64,000 nt of DNA from Bacteroidales bacterium. Its GTDB lineage: Bacteria; Bacteroidota; Bacteroidia; Bacteroidales; P3. The stretch's first letter is position 1. Each line of letters opens with the position of its first letter. Position numbers and translations under genes: made by a program. Below the pieces are notes generated by a model, which searched no databases, had not been told where the DNA came from, and was given only the letters and a program-made list of their open reading frames with translations. This document shows positions 27,845-36,759 of the stretch, piece after piece. Where the stretch lies: contig JAKVOZ010000002.1 in assembly GCA_022482545.1 (NCBI GenBank), positions 1 to 64,000 of the forward strand, in the 5' to 3' direction.

Positions 27845-27894
27845 ATTATTTATTTTTATTTAAAAGAAAGATTGTTATTTTATTTTGATTTGAT

Positions 27895-27965
27895 GATTCA
27901 ATTATGCTAAAAATCCATTAAAATAGCAATGTATTTCGCTATCTCTTTATTTAACTTACGTTATC
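27895..27965. repeat. Dispersed word repeat upstream of lepA
   Basis: Related words lie in the spacer upstream of lepA: GATGATTCAATTATG, ATCCATTAAAATAGC and TTTCGCTATCTCTTTATTTAA. They match the degenerate words at 10588-10725 and 49270-49380. Confidence 0.5.
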
Positions 27966-28011
27966 TTAGTTTTTTTATTAAAAGATATATTAAGATATAG
28001 AAAATTCTTTG

Positions 28012-28019
28012 TAACTTTG
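28012..28019 (+). promoter_or_regulatory. -7 box only 5 bp before the lepA start codon
   Basis: TAACTTTG ends 5 bp before the ATG at 28025. A start of transcription 5-7 bp after the box falls on or next to the start codon, so the mRNA would be leaderless or nearly so. Confidence 0.55.
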
Positions 28020-28024
28020 CAAGT

Positions 28025-29812
28025 ATGAAAAAAATAAGGAATTTTTGCATAATAGCACACATAGATCATGGCAAAAGTACTATTGCCGATAGACTTTTAG
28101 AGAAGACTAATTCAATACCTGTTCGTGAGATGGAGAATCAAGTATTGGACAATATGGACTTGGAGAGAGAACGAGGAATAACAATTAAAAGCCACGCCAT
28201 TCAAATGGAATATAATTATAAAGGTGAGAAATATTATCTTAACTTAATAGATACTCCTGGTCATGTGGATTTTTCTTATGAAGTTTCAAGGAGTATTGCA
28301 GCATGTGAGGGAGCCTTGCTTATTGTAGATAGCACTCAGGGTATTCAAGCACAAACAATTTCTAACCTTTACCAAGCATTGGATAATGATTTGGAGATAA
28401 TACCAATACTAAACAAGATAGATCTTCAAAATTCTATGATAGAAGAAGTGTCAGATGAGGTAATGGATTTGCTTGGTTGCAAAAAAGAAGACATAATTCT
28501 TGCAAGTGGAAAGACAGGACAAGGAGTAGAAGATATACTTCAAAGGATTGTTGAGGTTATTCCGCAGCCAAAAGGTGATGAAACAAAACCTTTGCAAGCA
28601 CTTATATTTGATTCTGTTTTTAATCCTTTCCGCGGAGTTATATCTTATTTTAGAATATTTAATGGAAAACTTAAAACAGGTGATAAAATAAAGTTTGTTA
28701 ATACTCAAAAAGAATATATTGCAGAAGAGATAGGAATATTAAAACATGAATTATCTCCATGTAAAGAATTAAGTGCAGGAGATGTTGGTTATATTATTTC
28801 TTCCATTAAAACAAGTACGGAAGTTAAGGTTGGTGATACAATAACAAGTTTAGAAAATCCTTGTGAAAAAGCAGTAGAAGGTTTTCAAAATGTAAAGCCA
28901 ATGGTTTTTGCTGGTGTATATCCTCAAGATACTAATGATTATGAGGAGTTGCGTTCTTCAATAGAGAAACTACAACTTAATGATGCTTCACTTACTTTTG
29001 TTCCAGAGAGTTCATTGGCTCTTGGTTTCGGCTTTCGTTGTGGATTCTTAGGGCTTTTACATATGGAAATCATACAAGAGAGATTGGAAAGAGAGTTTCA
29101 TATAGATGTTATTACAACAGTGCCAAATGTAAATTATAAGATATTTACAACAAAAGGACAATGTCTTGATGTTTATAATCCTTCAGGTCTTCCAGATCCT
29201 TCAATGATAGAGCATATTGAAGAACCTTATATTTTAGCTTCAATCATAACAAAAAGTGATTTCATTGGTGCGATAATGAAACTTTGTATTGATAAGCGTG
29301 GAATACTAAAAAACCAGACTTATGTTACAACAGACCGTGTTGAGATAGTGTTTGAGTTGCCATTGAGTGAGGTTGTATTTGATTTTTATGATAAACTAAA
29401 ATCTATTTCCAAAGGTTATGCTTCATTTGATTATCATCCATTTGATTATCGTCCATCAAAACTTGTTAAACTTGAAATACTTCTTAATGGAGAACCTGTT
29501 GATGCTCTTTCAACTTTAATATATTTTGATAATGCTTATTCGTTTGGTAGGCGTATGTGTGAGAAATTAAGAGAATTGATACCAAGACAGCAGTTTGATA
29601 TTGCTATTCAAGCGGCAATAGGTAGTAAGATTATAGCAAGAGAAACAGTTAAGGCGGTAAGAAAAGATGTTACCGCAAAATGTTATGGAGGAGATATATC
29701 AAGAAAAAGAAAACTACTTGAAAAACAAAAAGAAGGTAAGAAACGTATGCGACAAGTAGGTAATGTTGAAGTGCCTCAAACAGCTTTTCTTGCAGTATTA
29801 AAATTAGATTAA
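28025..29812 (+). CDS. lepA: Elongation factor 4 (LepA)
   Basis: A ribosome-associated translational GTPase that acts on stalled or mistranslocated ribosomes. The 595 residues match the family length. G1 AHIDHGKST, the switch region [11 protein letters not shown]3 DTPGHVDF and G4 NKID are present, and the LepA-specific C-terminal domain ends in RQVGNVEVP. The start [12 protein letters not shown] matches the conserved LepA N-terminus, so the ATG at 28025 is firm even though it is only 5 bp from the -7 box. The glycosyltransferase gene follows after 15 bp. Confidence 0.96.
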   Translation: MKKIRNFCIIAHIDHGKSTIADRLLEKTNSIPVREMENQVLDNMDLERERGITIKSHAIQMEYNYKGEKYYLNLIDTPGHVDFSYEVSRSIAACEGALLIVDSTQGIQAQTISNLYQALDNDLEIIPILNKIDLQNSMIEEVSDEVMDLLGCKKEDIILASGKTGQGVEDILQRIVEVIPQPKGDETKPLQALIFDSVFNPFRGVISYFRIFNGKLKTGDKIKFVNTQKEYIAEEIGILKHELSPCKELSAGDVGYIISSIKTSTEVKVGDTITSLENPCEKAVEGFQNVKPMVFAGVYPQDTNDYEELRSSIEKLQLNDASLTFVPESSLALGFGFRCGFLGLLHMEIIQERLEREFHIDVITTVPNVNYKIFTTKGQCLDVYNPSGLPDPSMIEHIEEPYILASIITKSDFIGAIMKLCIDKRGILKNQTYVTTDRVEIVFELPLSEVVFDFYDKLKSISKGYASFDYHPFDYRPSKLVKLEILLNGEPVDALSTLIYFDNAYSFGRRMCEKLRELIPRQQFDIAIQAAIGSKIIARETVKAVRKDVTAKCYGGDISRKRKLLEKQKEGKKRMRQVGNVEVPQTAFLAVLKLD

Positions 29813-29827
29813 AACAAAAAAAGACTT

Positions 29828-30814
29828 ATGAAACAGACAGTATATTTCGTTGTTCCTTGCTATAACGAGGAAGATGTGATAAGAGAAACAGCAAGAAGAT
29901 TGTATTTGAAAGCAAATGAGCTTATAAAGAATGATGTAATAAAAGAAGATAGTAGAGTGTTATTCGTTAATGATGGCTCAAAAGATAAGACATGGGAACT
30001 GATAACAAAGTTGCATGAAAAAACACCATTATTTTCTGGTATTAGTCTTTCAAGAAATCGTGGGCATCAAAATGCTTTACTTGCCGGACTTATGTTTGCA
30101 AAAGATTATTGTGATGTTACAATATCAATGGATGCAGATTTGCAAGATGATATTAATGTTATTGATGATTTTCTTAAAGATTATTATTCTGGAAGTGATG
30201 TTGTTTATGGAGTAAGAAGTTCAAGAAAAAAAGATACTTTCTTTAAACGTACCACAGCTCTTTCTTTTTATAAACTTATGTCTTTTCTTGGAGCAGAAAC
30301 AATATATAATCATGCTGATTATCGTTTGATGAGCAAAAGAGCAGTAGAAGGATTAAGTGAGTTTGGTGAAGTTAATCTATTTCTTCGTGGGCTTGTGCCA
30401 ATGATAGGTTACAAATATTCAATAGTAACTTATGAAAGAAATGAAAGATATGCAGGAACAAGCAAATATCCATTCAAAAAAATGTTTGCTTTTGCTATGG
30501 ACGGCATAACTTCTTTGAGTATTAAACCAATAACTCTTATAACAAAACTTGGTTTTATTATATTTTTCGTTAGTTTGATTGCTTTGATATATTCATTAAT
30601 AATAAAATTCACAGGCAAAGCAGTTGGAGGTTGGACTTCTTTAACTATCTCTATTTGGATGATAGGAGGAATACAATTACTTTGTTTAGGCGTAATAGGC
30701 GAGTACATCGGAAAGATTTATAAAGAGACAAAGCACCGCCCTCGTTATATTATTGCAGAAAAACTTATAACTCTTAATCAAGAACCAACACAAAAAGAAA
30801 CAGAAAAAGAATAA
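29828..30814 (+). CDS. Glycosyltransferase family 2, polyprenyl-phosphate type
   Basis: A 328-residue GT2 enzyme: VVPCYNEEDVI at the N-terminus, VNDGSKDKTWE, the metal-binding SMDADLQDD and the Y-D-Y-R-L region (HADYRLMSK). Two membrane helices follow near 232-255 and 268-292. This arrangement is that of DPM1/GtrB/ArnC-like enzymes, which load a sugar onto polyprenyl phosphate for use outside the membrane. The sugar is unknown. It lies 15 bp after lepA. Confidence 0.88.
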   Translation: MKQTVYFVVPCYNEEDVIRETARRLYLKANELIKNDVIKEDSRVLFVNDGSKDKTWELITKLHEKTPLFSGISLSRNRGHQNALLAGLMFAKDYCDVTISMDADLQDDINVIDDFLKDYYSGSDVVYGVRSSRKKDTFFKRTTALSFYKLMSFLGAETIYNHADYRLMSKRAVEGLSEFGEVNLFLRGLVPMIGYKYSIVTYERNERYAGTSKYPFKKMFAFAMDGITSLSIKPITLITKLGFIIFFVSLIALIYSLIIKFTGKAVGGWTSLTISIWMIGGIQLLCLGVIGEYIGKIYKETKHRPRYIIAEKLITLNQEPTQKETEKE

Positions 30815-30849
30815 TAATTTAATGTGAGTAATCGTTTGAAAATCAGATA

Positions 30850-30930
30850 TTATTAATTCTATGAAATAAGTCTTCGTTTTTATGAATTATTTTGAAGAGT
30901 TAGTGAAATATTACGAAGAAATAAATTACC
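30850..30930. repeat. Dispersed word repeat
   Basis: Contains AAGTCTTCGTTTTTATG and, inverted, ATTACGAAGAAATAA, arms of the same word family seen at 21969, 27436 and 43286. Confidence 0.5.
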
Positions 30931-30961
30931 AGCAAAAGCAAAAAAAATACATAAGTTTTTG

Positions 30962-30969
30962 TATTTTTG
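30962..30969 (+). promoter_or_regulatory. -7 box for the 31023 gene
   Basis: TATTTTTG lies 53 bp before the ATG at 31023. Confidence 0.5.
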
Positions 30970-31022
30970 CAACAATAAGAATAAGTAAAATAGATAATAA
31001 AAATAAATAAAAGAATAAAGAT

Positions 31023-31568
31023 ATGGAAATGTTAGTTATTGCGATAGTTATAGCAGTTGTTTCTGTTATTGGCTTAGCACTTATGGGTTATTACTTTTTT
31101 AACCTAACAAAACAATTTGTAACAAATGAACAAAAGAAGACTCTACTTGAAATAGAGAAAATAAAAGAAGCTGAAACAAGAAAAGTGGTTACTCCTATTC
31201 AATTGCAGGCTTATGAACGTTTGGTTTTGTTTTTGGAAAGAATAGAACCTAATAATCTTGTTCTTCGTTGCTATCAGCCAACAATGGATACAAGGCTTTT
31301 AAGAGATGTTATGATTCAAAATATTAGAGATGAATATGAGCACAACCTTTCTCAACAACTTTATATCACAAGTCAAGCATGGATACTTATTAAGAACGCA
31401 AAAGAAGATATGATTAACCTTCTTAATAGTATAACTCCAAAAGATGAAGACAAGACAACACCAACAGCTTTTGCAGGAATATTGTTTGAAACTATGGCAG
31501 GAAAGAAAAATCAAATAGAGTTAGCACAAGATTTCCTTAAAAAAGAAATACAAACTCGTTTCAAATAG
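31023..31568 (+). CDS. Conserved membrane-anchored hypothetical protein
   Basis: A 181-residue protein with one N-terminal membrane helix (about residues 4-26), a charged coiled-coil stretch (TNEQKKTLLEIEKIKEAE), then an alpha-helical cytoplasmic domain (LQAYERLVLFLERI, ITSQAWILIKNAKEDM). Proteins of this layout occur in many Bacteroidota, but I do not recognise a named function. The stop codon TAG overlaps the first GC-rich palindrome of the repeat that follows. Confidence 0.72.
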   Translation: MEMLVIAIVIAVVSVIGLALMGYYFFNLTKQFVTNEQKKTLLEIEKIKEAETRKVVTPIQLQAYERLVLFLERIEPNNLVLRCYQPTMDTRLLRDVMIQNIRDEYEHNLSQQLYITSQAWILIKNAKEDMINLLNSITPKDEDKTTPTAFAGILFETMAGKKNQIELAQDFLKKEIQTRFK

Positions 31569-31660
31569 CCACAACCGTGGCGGGGGTTTATCCTAACGGA
31601 AGGCCACAACCGTGGCAGGGAGCCACAACCGTGGCGAGGAGTTTATCCTAACGGAAGGCT
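31566..31660. repeat. GC-rich mosaic repeat with three perfect CCACAACCGTGG palindromes
   Basis: GCCACAACCGTGGC occurs at 31568-31581, 31603-31616 and 31622-31635. TTTATCCTAACGGAAGGC occurs at 31587-31604 and 31642-31659. The whole element begins TAGCC and ends GGCTA, so its ends are complementary. It is far richer in GC than its surroundings and starts at the last base of the stop codon of the preceding gene. A single copy of the palindrome follows the glyA stop at 59361. Confidence 0.85.
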
Positions 31661-31732
31661 AAAATAGTAGAAGTAATAGTTTATTTAACGAAGAATAAAA
31701 TAAGAATAAGGAATAAAAAAGAAAAATTATAT

Positions 31733-32068
31733 ATGAAAGTAAGAGAGATAGTAGAGAAACTTCATCTTAATGTTGTTTCTGGTAAAGAAGGATTAGATAG
31801 AGAAGTAGAAGGCGGTTATGTTTCTGACCTTTTAAGTGATGTTATGGGTAATGCTGATATGAATCAAGCATGGGTAACTCTTCAAACACACAAAAACATT
31901 ATGGCTATTGCTTCTTTAAAAGAATTGGCTTGCATAATACTTGTCAAAGGCTTAGAACCTAATGAAGATACCAAAGAAAAAAGTAACGAAGAAAATATTC
32001 CTATTTTAAATACTGATAAAGATACTTTTGAAATAGCAGGAAAGCTCTATGCAATGCTACAAAGCTGA
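31733..32068 (+). CDS. DRTGG-like domain protein
   Basis: A 111-residue cytoplasmic protein similar to small DRTGG-domain proteins (MKVREIVEKLHLNVV, GGYVSDLLSDVM, IASLKELACIILVKG). In Clostridia and other anaerobes such a gene commonly stands with a PHP-domain and an ATPase gene in front of the NAD-dependent [FeFe] hydrogenase genes. Here it overlaps the PHP gene by 20 bp, but no hydrogenase follows. The function is probably regulatory; not established. Confidence 0.72.
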   Translation: MKVREIVEKLHLNVVSGKEGLDREVEGGYVSDLLSDVMGNADMNQAWVTLQTHKNIMAIASLKELACIILVKGLEPNEDTKEKSNEENIPILNTDKDTFEIAGKLYAMLQS

Positions 32069-32792
32069 TTTGCATATCCACACAGTGCTTTCGCCTTGTG
32101 GAGATTTGGAGATGAGTCCAACGAATATTGTTAGCAAAGCCAAAGAACTTGGATTAAACATCATTGGTATTGCTGACCATAATTGTACTTTGCACGATAA
32201 ACTCATAAGTCTTTTAGCACAAAGAGAAGGTATATTAGTTATTAAAGGAGCTGAGGTAACATCAAAAGAAGAAGCTCATTGTCTTTGTTTTTTTGAAAAA
32301 GATGAAGAGGTAGAAAAGTTTCAAGAATGGTTAGATGAACTTTTGCCAAAGATAGACTTGAATGAAGAGAAGTTTGGTTATCAACTTGTGGTTAATGAAA
32401 AAGAAGAGATAATTGACCAAAAACCATACTTGCTTACTTCTGCTATTAGTGCGGATATTGATGAGATTTACGAAAAAGTGCATTCATTAAATGGGCTCTT
32501 TATTCCTGCACATGTAAATCGTGGAGCAAACAGTCTTACTTCGCAACTTGGTTTTGTACCACCAGATATTAAAGCAGATGCCTTAGAAATTTCTAAACAC
32601 GTTACCAAAGAAAACTTTATCAAAAAGAACGCTTACTTAAAACATTTTCAGTTTATACAAGATAGTGATGCACATTACGTTCATATAATTGGCGAGATAT
32701 ATTGCAAACTATTTATGGAAGAACTTACTTTTAGTGAGTTTCGTAAGGCAATACACGGAGAACAAGGAAGAAAAGTAGAAAATATTATATAA
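32049..32792 (+). CDS. PHP-domain phosphoesterase
   Basis: A 247-residue protein of the PHP family with the metal-binding motif ADLHIHTVLSPCGD, then IGIADHN, KGAEVTS and the late QDSDAHY. Family members hydrolyse phosphate esters such as 3',5'-bisphosphonucleotides (TrpH-like). It overlaps the DRTGG gene by 20 bp and is followed 1 bp later by the ATPase gene, so the three are translated together. Its substrate here is unknown. Confidence 0.82.
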   Translation: MQCYKADLHIHTVLSPCGDLEMSPTNIVSKAKELGLNIIGIADHNCTLHDKLISLLAQREGILVIKGAEVTSKEEAHCLCFFEKDEEVEKFQEWLDELLPKIDLNEEKFGYQLVVNEKEEIIDQKPYLLTSAISADIDEIYEKVHSLNGLFIPAHVNRGANSLTSQLGFVPPDIKADALEISKHVTKENFIKKNAYLKHFQFIQDSDAHYVHIIGEIYCKLFMEELTFSEFRKAIHGEQGRKVENII

Positions 32793-32793
32793 T

Positions 32794-33342
32794 ATGAAAG
32801 ACTTATCATTACATGTTTTGGATTTATTGGCTAATTCTACTGCAATAAAAGCGACAAAAGTAGAACTAACAATAATAGACTCAATAAAAGAAAACAAATA
32901 TTGGTTTCAAATAAAAGACAATGGCAAAGGTATGGACAGTGAATTTGCAAAAAAAGTCGTTGATCCATACACTACAACAAGAAAAACAAGAAAAGTAGGT
33001 CTTGGATTGCCTCTTATTAAGATGAATAGTGAACAATGTAATGGAGGATTTAATTTAGAAAGTCAAATAGGAGTTGGAACTATTCTCACTTATTGGTTTG
33101 AGCACTCAAATATAGATAGGCAACCTCTTGGAGATATAGCATCTGCTGTTGTTATGACTGCGGCTATGAATGATGATACAAGACTTATTTACACTCATAC
33201 CACTGATTTTGGCTCTTATACCTTTGATACAAAAGAAATAAAAGAAACTTTGGAGGTAACAACTCTTAACGACCCAGATATAATTAAGGCTTTAAAAGAA
33301 ATGATTAATGAAAATCTTAAAGAAATAAAATACAATCAATAA
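32794..33342 (+). CDS. GHKL ATP-binding protein (HATPase_c)
   Basis: A 182-residue protein with a histidine kinase-like ATPase fold: N-box region ATKVELTII, then IKDNGKGMD (G1), TTTRKTRKVGLGLPL (G2), and a C-terminal half without a dimerisation or sensor domain. There is no phospho-acceptor histidine domain, so it is not a complete sensor kinase. It is the third gene of the DRTGG/PHP/ATPase trio; the role in hydrogenase expression or maturation suggested by the usual neighbourhood is inference. Confidence 0.78.
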   Translation: MKDLSLHVLDLLANSTAIKATKVELTIIDSIKENKYWFQIKDNGKGMDSEFAKKVVDPYTTTRKTRKVGLGLPLIKMNSEQCNGGFNLESQIGVGTILTYWFEHSNIDRQPLGDIASAVVMTAAMNDDTRLIYTHTTDFGSYTFDTKEIKETLEVTTLNDPDIIKALKEMINENLKEIKYNQ

Positions 33343-33345
33343 ATT

Positions 33346-33795
33346 ATGACATTAGAACAGCAAATAAATGCTGACATAAAAACATCAATGTTAGCAAAAG
33401 ACCACAAAACACTTGAAGCTCTTAGAAGCATAAAGAGTGAAATACTTTTATTAAAAACAAAGGCAAGCGGACACGAGATAACTCCACAAGAAGAATTGGC
33501 AACACTTCAAAGACTTGTCAAACAAAGAAAAGAGTCTGCTCAGATGTATAAGGAACAAAACCGTATGGACCTTTACGATGAAGAGACTTTTCAACAACAA
33601 GTAATAGAAAAATACCTTCCTAAACAATTATCAGAAGATGAGGTTAGAGATAAAATTGCTCAAATAATAGCACAAACAGGAGCATCTTCAATGAAAGATA
33701 TGGGTAAAGTAATGGGAATGGCACAAAAAGAGTTTGCTGGTAGTGCTGATAACAAACTTGTGTCTTCAATAGTAAAAGAATTACTTAGTAAATAA
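33346..33795 (+). CDS. GatB/YqeY domain protein
   Basis: A 149-residue protein of the YqeY family: a helical N-domain (LEALRSIKSEILLLKTKA) and a C-terminal domain like the tail of GatB (MKDMGKVMGMAQKEFAGSAD). YqeY is thought to relate to amidotransferase or tRNA-dependent processes, but its role is unclear. The presence of glnS shows direct Gln-tRNA charging, so this is unlikely to be part of GatCAB. It lies 3 bp after the ATPase gene. Confidence 0.87.
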   Translation: MTLEQQINADIKTSMLAKDHKTLEALRSIKSEILLLKTKASGHEITPQEELATLQRLVKQRKESAQMYKEQNRMDLYDEETFQQQVIEKYLPKQLSEDEVRDKIAQIIAQTGASSMKDMGKVMGMAQKEFAGSADNKLVSSIVKELLSK

Positions 33796-33803
33796 GCACA
33801 ATA

Positions 33804-33892
33804 AAAATAGTTCTTTATTCTAATAAAATAGAATCAAAAGACAATAAAATAGTTCTTTATTTCAGTAAAATAAAATAAGGAACTATTTTTTT
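33804..33892. terminator. Convergent terminator built from the dispersed word repeat
   Basis: AAAATAGTTCTTTATT (33846-33862 region) pairs with AATAAGGAACTATTTT (about 33874-33889) with one T-G wobble, followed by a T run. An extra copy of the first arm lies at 33805-33822 with the companion word AGAATCAAAAGACA. Confidence 0.75.
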
Positions 33893-33912
33893 GCCAAAAC
33901 ATATATTAATAA

Positions 33913-34497
33913 TTATTTTCGCTTTTTGTTTTTCATCTTAGGGTGATGCCCACCGCTACGATAAAGATTTTTCCAATATTTTTCATTTAAGGAACTTACA
34001 ATAACACCTTTTGAAGAAGAGGCATGTACAAATTTATCTTTATTTATAAATATGCCAACGTGATTAACCTTATTGCCACTGCCACCATTAAAGAAAACCA
34101 AATCACCTTCTTTTAAATCTTCTTGATTATCTATTATCTCCACTGCTTTTTCCATATCCTGACTTGTGCGAGGAAGGTTTATATTGAAAACATCATTATA
34201 AACATTCCAAACAAAACCAGAACAATCTACGCCATCTTTACTCATACCTCCCATAACATGAGGTGTTCCAATCCAAGAACTACAATAATTTGTTAGTTTT
34301 GTACTATGCTCTTTAAGGTATTGTTTTGAATCAGCAAAAACTGTTGAGTTGTTGGAATTATTATTGTTTGGTCTTTTGTGTGAATAAGATGAATGATTTC
34401 TATTATAATGACTTGTCCTTTTGGTTGAAGAACAACTGCAAAAGAAGAAAACAATACATATTGTTAAGAAATAAAATAATAGATACTTCTTCCTCAT
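33913..34497 (-). CDS. NlpC/P60 endopeptidase, lipoprotein
   Basis: A 194-residue C40-family peptidoglycan hydrolase that cuts stem peptides. The N-terminus has a hydrophobic signal ending in a lipobox-like FFCSC, then a Ser/Asn-rich linker. The catalytic cysteine sits in KDGVDCSGFVW, the histidine in VNHVGIFI and the third polar residue in FVHASSSKG. It is the last gene of a leftward unit with ugd and rfbD, 12 bp after rfbD. Confidence 0.88.
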   Translation of the reverse strand: MRKKYLLFYFLTICIVFFFCSCSSTKRTSHYNRNHSSYSHKRPNNNNSNNSTVFADSKQYLKEHSTKLTNYCSSWIGTPHVMGGMSKDGVDCSGFVWNVYNDVFNINLPRTSQDMEKAVEIIDNQEDLKEGDLVFFNGGSGNKVNHVGIFINKDKFVHASSSKGVIVSSLNEKYWKNLYRSGGHHPKMKNKKRK

Positions 34498-34508
34498 AAT
34501 AATCTTTA

Positions 34509-35351
34509 TTATAAAAGTTTAAGACATTCTTTTAAACTATCTTCCCAATGTGGTATCTTTATTTGAACTTTATCTTTTATTTCGCTTTTATCTAATACTG
34601 AGTAGTGAGGACGCCTTGCAATTGTTGGAAAATCTTTACTTAAAATAGGAGAGACTTTACAAGAAAGATGTTTTAAGTCCATTATTTTTTTTGCAAAATC
34701 ATACCAAGAACAAACACCTTCGTTTGTGAAATGAAAGATATTTTGAGAAGGCATATTATTAATCATAGACATTATTGCTTTGGCAAGGTCAGTAGCATAA
34801 GTTGGAGTTCCTATTTGGTCAAAAACAACGTTGATATTGCTTTTTGTTTGAGCAAGTTTAATCATTGTTTTAACAAAATTATTTCCAAATTCACTGTAAA
34901 GCCATGCAGTACGTATAATCTTTGCATCTTTATTAACCCTTAATATTTTCTTTTCACCATAGAACTTTGTTCCGCCATAAACACTCTTTGGATTAGGTTT
35001 GCTCATTGAAGAATATGGAGTAGAACTATTGCCATCAAAAACATAATCAGTTGATATGTGAATAAATTGGGAAGAATATTTTTTTGAATATTTGGCAAGT
35101 AGATAAGGAGCAGTAGCATTAAGAAGATATGCCATATCAAAATCATTTTCTGCTTTATCAACTGCTGTATATGCTGCTGCATTAACAACAAAGTCAAAGC
35201 GGTTTTTCTTTAAAAAACTTTGTACTTGACTTTCGTTAGTGATATCTAATTCATCTTTGTCTGTGAAAACAAAATCATAATTATAATTCTTGGCTATCTT
35301 TCTAAAACTATTGCCAAGTTGTCCATTGCTTCCTGTTATTAATATTTTCAT
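34509..35351 (-). CDS. rfbD: dTDP-4-dehydrorhamnose reductase
   Basis: A 280-residue short-chain dehydrogenase of the RmlD family, reducing dTDP-4-keto-L-rhamnose to dTDP-L-rhamnose. The NAD(P)-binding motif GSNGQLGNSF is near the N-terminus, with STDYVFDG and the catalytic YGGTKFYGEK. The other rml genes are not in the window. The start overlaps the ugd stop by one base (TAATG), so translation is coupled. Confidence 0.9.
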   Translation of the reverse strand: MKILITGSNGQLGNSFRKIAKNYNYDFVFTDKDELDITNESQVQSFLKKNRFDFVVNAAAYTAVDKAENDFDMAYLLNATAPYLLAKYSKKYSSQFIHISTDYVFDGNSSTPYSSMSKPNPKSVYGGTKFYGEKKILRVNKDAKIIRTAWLYSEFGNNFVKTMIKLAQTKSNINVVFDQIGTPTYATDLAKAIMSMINNMPSQNIFHFTNEGVCSWYDFAKKIMDLKHLSCKVSPILSKDFPTIARRPHYSVLDKSEIKDKVQIKIPHWEDSLKECLKLL

Positions 35352-36670
35352 TATTGTATTCCTATTCCTTTATAAATAAATCCTAATTCATTTAGTTCTT
35401 TTTTATCATATATATTTCTTCCATCAAGAATGATGTTTCCTTTCATCTCTTTTTTTACTTCTGCCCATAAAGGTAAACGAAATTCTTTCCATTCAGTTAT
35501 AAGAAGTAAAGCATCAGCATCTTTAACACAAGAATATATGTTGTCGCAGTATTTTATATCAACATCAGGAAGTCTTCTTTTAGTTTCATTCATTGCAATT
35601 GGGTCATAAACTTGAATCTTACAACCGCAATTATTAAGTTTCTCTAATATATAAAGAGATGGTGCTTCTCTCATATCATCAGTTTCTGGTTTGAAAGAAA
35701 GACCCCAAAGAGCTATTGTTTTATTTTTAAGATTATCTCCAAATATTGCAACAAGTTTATCAAAAAGAATAGTTTTTTGTCTTTTGTTTGTTTCTTCTGT
35801 TGCTTTGATTATAGACATTGAACAATTATTTTCATCACCTATTTTGCATAGAGCTTTAATATCTTTTGGAAAACAAGAGCCTCCATAACCTATTCCTGCA
35901 TAAAGAAATTTATTACCTATTCTAATATCTGTTCCTATACCATTTCTTACTTCACTAACATTAGCACCAACTTTATCACAAAGATTAGCTATTTCATTCA
36001 TAAAACTAATTCTTGTGGCAAGCATAGCGTTTGCTGCATATTTAGTCATCTCTGCAGAAGGAACATCCATAAAAATTATTCTATAATTATTTAACATAAA
36101 AGGTTTATAAAGACATTCTATTAAGTTTCTTGCTCTTTCTGTTTCTACTCCAACAACAATTCTATCTGGCGACATAAAATCTTTTACAGCACTTCCTTCT
36201 TTAAGAAACTCTGGATTAGAACATATATCAAAGTCAATATTGATATTTCTTTTCTTTAATTCATTATTTATAACATCTTTAACTTTATTTGCAGTTCCTA
36301 TTGGTACCGTACTTTTTGTTACAATGCAAACATATTTATTCATGTTCTGACCAATAGTTTTTGCAACTTGAAGAACATAACTAAGGTCAGCGCTTCCATC
36401 TTCATCAGGAGGTGTTCCAACAGCAGAAAAGATTATATCACTATTATTAATATTGTTTTTTAATTCTGTATCAAAATGTAATCTACCTTGTTTAATGTTT
36501 CTTGTAAGCAAATCATCAAGCGATGGTTCATAAATAGGAGAAATACCTTTTTTAAGTTTGTTTATCTTTTCTTTATCAACATCAATGCAAGTAACATTTG
36601 TACCCATTTCAGCAAAACAAGCACCTGTTACAAGCCCTACATATCCTGTTCCAACTATCGTTATATTCAT
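35351..36670 (-). CDS. ugd: UDP-glucose/nucleotide-sugar 6-dehydrogenase
   Basis: A 439-residue enzyme oxidising UDP-glucose to UDP-glucuronate with NAD. It has the Rossmann motif IVGTGYVGLVTG, the middle domain ATRISFMNEIANL, the catalytic cysteine in YGGSCFPKDIKAL and a C-terminal Rossmann fold (ALWGLSFKPETDDMREAPS). I chose the ATG at 36670; the in-frame extension to 36703 would start at the -7 box. It leads the unit ugd-rfbD-nlpC and provides precursors for surface polysaccharide. Confidence 0.92.
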   Translation of the reverse strand: MNITIVGTGYVGLVTGACFAEMGTNVTCIDVDKEKINKLKKGISPIYEPSLDDLLTRNIKQGRLHFDTELKNNINNSDIIFSAVGTPPDEDGSADLSYVLQVAKTIGQNMNKYVCIVTKSTVPIGTANKVKDVINNELKKRNINIDFDICSNPEFLKEGSAVKDFMSPDRIVVGVETERARNLIECLYKPFMLNNYRIIFMDVPSAEMTKYAANAMLATRISFMNEIANLCDKVGANVSEVRNGIGTDIRIGNKFLYAGIGYGGSCFPKDIKALCKIGDENNCSMSIIKATEETNKRQKTILFDKLVAIFGDNLKNKTIALWGLSFKPETDDMREAPSLYILEKLNNCGCKIQVYDPIAMNETKRRLPDVDIKYCDNIYSCVKDADALLLITEWKEFRLPLWAEVKKEMKGNIILDGRNIYDKKELNELGFIYKGIGIQ

Positions 36671-36691
36671 AATGTTTTGAAATTTTATTAG

Positions 36692-36731
36692 CAAAATTAA
36701 CATAAATTTTTCTCTTAACTTTGTATCTTTG
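36692..36731. promoter_or_regulatory. Divergent promoters of ugd and the O-antigen ligase-like gene
   Basis: TAATTTTG on the minus strand (36692-36699) and TATCTTTG on the plus strand (36724-36731). The plus box rules out a TTG start at 36721 for the ligase-like gene. Confidence 0.55.
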
Positions 36732-36759
36732 CAAAAAAATTAAAAAAATAATCAAAAAT

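Noticed and set aside
31566-31660. A riboswitch or tRNA-like RNA in the GC-rich mosaic
   Set aside because: It consists of three identical short palindromes and two copies of one word, without the complex fold or conserved core of a known riboswitch, and it lies at a gene end.
32794-33342. A sensor histidine kinase
   Set aside because: There is only an ATP-binding domain; no sensor, membrane helix or phospho-acceptor histidine domain is present.
33346-33795. YqeY protein as part of a GatCAB amidotransferase
   Set aside because: It lacks the GatB catalytic domain, and glnS shows that Gln-tRNA is charged directly.
36721-36759. Longer O-antigen ligase-like protein starting at TTG 36721
   Set aside because: The extension is read through the TATCTTTG promoter box; the ATG at 36760 is better.
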